Both the position numbers and the translations under genes were made by a program. From NCBI GenBank assembly GCA_944376955.1, contig CALWEB010000129.1, positions 1 through 12,024 on the forward strand: a stretch of DNA of 12,024 bases, in the 5' to 3' direction. This document shows, in pieces, positions 11,166 through 12,024 of this stretch. Position 1 is the stretch's first letter, and the number at the start of each line of letters is the position of its first letter. Source of the stretch: an uncultured Agathobaculum sp. Its GTDB lineage: Bacteria; Bacillota; Clostridia; Oscillospirales; Butyricicoccaceae. The notes beneath the pieces were generated by a model. The model was not told where the DNA came from. It did no database searches and saw only the letters and a program-made list of their open reading frames with translations.

Positions 11166-12024
11166 ATGGGCATTTTGAAAATCGGCGTAGTCGGCTGCGG
11201 CCGTATCGGCAAGCTGCACATCAATAACCTGATCAACAGCGTACCGGGCGTGCAGGTCGTAGCTGCGGCAGATCCGATGCTGGATAAGTCTGGCGTACGT
11301 GAGTGGCTGGCAGAGCGCAAGATCACCAACGTTTCCACCGACTTTATGGACGTTGTCAACAACCCCGAGGTTGACGTGGTATTCGTTTGCTCGTCCACCG
11401 ATACGCACTGCGACGTTTCCATGGCGGCTGTCAACGCCGGCAAGCACGTCTTCTGCGAGAAGCCGATCGACTATGATATCGACAAGATCAAGAAGCTGCT
11501 CGCACTGGTAGAAGAGAAGGGCGTAAAGTTCCAGGTTGGCTTCAACCGCCGCTTCGACCACAACCACAAGGCCGTTGCTGACGCTGTCAAGGACGGCACG
11601 ATCGGCGATCCGCATATCGTTATCGTTTCTTCCCGTGACCCGGAGCCGCCCCCGGCATCCTATGTTGCGGTTTCCGGCGGTATCTTCTACGACATGATGA
11701 TCCACGACTTCGACATGGTGCGCTACGTCACCGGTTCCGAAGCAGTTGAGATCTCCGCTGTCGGTTCCTGCCTCGTCAACCCGAACCTGCAGGAAGAGTC
11801 CGGTATCCCGGACGTTGACACCGCTGTTGTCACCATGAAGATGGCCAACGGCTGCATCGCGGTCATCAACAACTCCCGTCAGGCAGTTTACGGCTACGAC
11901 CAGCGCGTTGAGGCGTTTGGCTCCAAGGGCATGGCTTCCGATGCCAACGACCTGCTGAACACCACGACCGTTATGACCAAGGACGGCGCCCGTTCCGAGA
12001 AGCCGCTGTGGTTCTTCCTCGAGC
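11166..12024 (+). CDS. iolG: Myo-inositol 2-dehydrogenase, Gfo/Idh/MocA family (runs off the right edge)
   Basis: IolG oxidises myo-inositol to scyllo-inosose with NAD, the first step of inositol breakdown. 286 residues are visible of an expected 335 or so. The N-terminal nucleotide-binding fold shows VGCGRIGKLH (Gly10, Gly12, Gly15). EKP follows with Lys99, then GFNRRFD, then SSRDPEPPP, a signature of inositol dehydrogenases. FYDMMIHDFDM has Asp176 and His180, which with Lys99 match the Lys-Asp-His catalytic set of Bacillus IolG. The ATG at 11166 follows AAGGAG. Codon choice is strongly biased to a few codons, more so than in the neighbouring regulator, which suggests high expression. A related sugar dehydrogenase of the same family is possible, but the motifs favour IolG. 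It is divergent from the LacI-family regulator, its likely controller. Confidence 0.9.
   Translation, partial: MGILKIGVVGCGRIGKLHINNLINSVPGVQVVAAADPMLDKSGVREWLAERKITNVSTDFMDVVNNPEVDVVFVCSSTDTHCDVSMAAVNAGKHVFCEKPIDYDIDKIKKLLALVEEKGVKFQVGFNRRFDHNHKAVADAVKDGTIGDPHIVIVSSRDPEPPPASYVAVSGGIFYDMMIHDFDMVRYVTGSEAVEISAVGSCLVNPNLQEESGIPDVDTAVVTMKMANGCIAVINNSRQAVYGYDQRVEAFGSKGMASDANDLLNTTTVMTKDGARSEKPLWFFLE

Noticed and set aside
1..12024. CRISPR arrays, tRNA genes, insertion sequences or att sites
   Set aside because: No spaced repeats, tRNA-like folds, transposase genes or terminal inverted repeats were seen by eye on either strand.

Overview
The window is GC-rich (roughly 60% by eye) bacterial DNA. 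It combines a near-canonical sigma-A promoter style, strong AGGAGG ribosome binding sites, spoIID and spoIIQ sporulation genes, and a LexA box of the Gram-positive type. Together these point to a spore-forming, GC-rich member of the Clostridia, most like gut Oscillospiraceae or Butyricicoccaceae. The genus cannot be fixed from the sequence alone.

Layout, left to right. Positions 1-307 hold the start of rpsO (ribosomal protein S15, minus strand) with its promoter and a leader that can fold in two ways. Positions 361-617 contain no protein gene. They hold two Spo0A-box-like sites, a good promoter and an apparent free-standing structured RNA of about 160 nt with its own terminator (plus strand). 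Positions 668-1277 hold a two-gene minus-strand operon: a 78-aa helical protein followed by an overlapping sigma-region-4-like protein. Its strong promoter is followed immediately by a perfect LexA (SOS) box. Positions 1349-3170 hold spoIID and then an M23 peptidase of the SpoIIQ type (plus strand), ending in a strong hairpin. The short gap between them carries a possible forespore promoter, and a hairpin that would hide the spoIIQ ribosome binding site only in read-through RNA.

Positions 3189-4053 hold an unrecognised lipoprotein gene on the minus strand with its own promoter and a GC-rich hairpin at the very start of its transcript. Positions 4077-10850 are one long minus-strand operon, transcribed in the order LacI-family regulator, TolC-like protein, AcrA/HlyD-like adaptor lipoprotein and RND efflux pump. 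This is a complete three-part efflux layout in what should be a single-membrane organism. Divergent from it, at 11166, begins a myo-inositol 2-dehydrogenase (iolG) gene that runs off the window end. The 315-bp divergent region has promoters for both directions, a cluster of GTGCA/TGCAC half-sites and a plus-strand terminator-like hairpin.

How the parts fit together: SpoIID (mother cell) and SpoIIQ (forespore) act together at the engulfment septum. The LacI-type protein is placed to control both the efflux operon it heads and the inositol gene it faces. The most interesting observations are regulatory: the Spo0A-box promoter driving a structured RNA, the LexA box on the small sigma-like operon, and the spoIIQ ribosome-site hairpin that could separate expression by compartment. 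All regulatory calls come from reading the sequence by eye and are untested.
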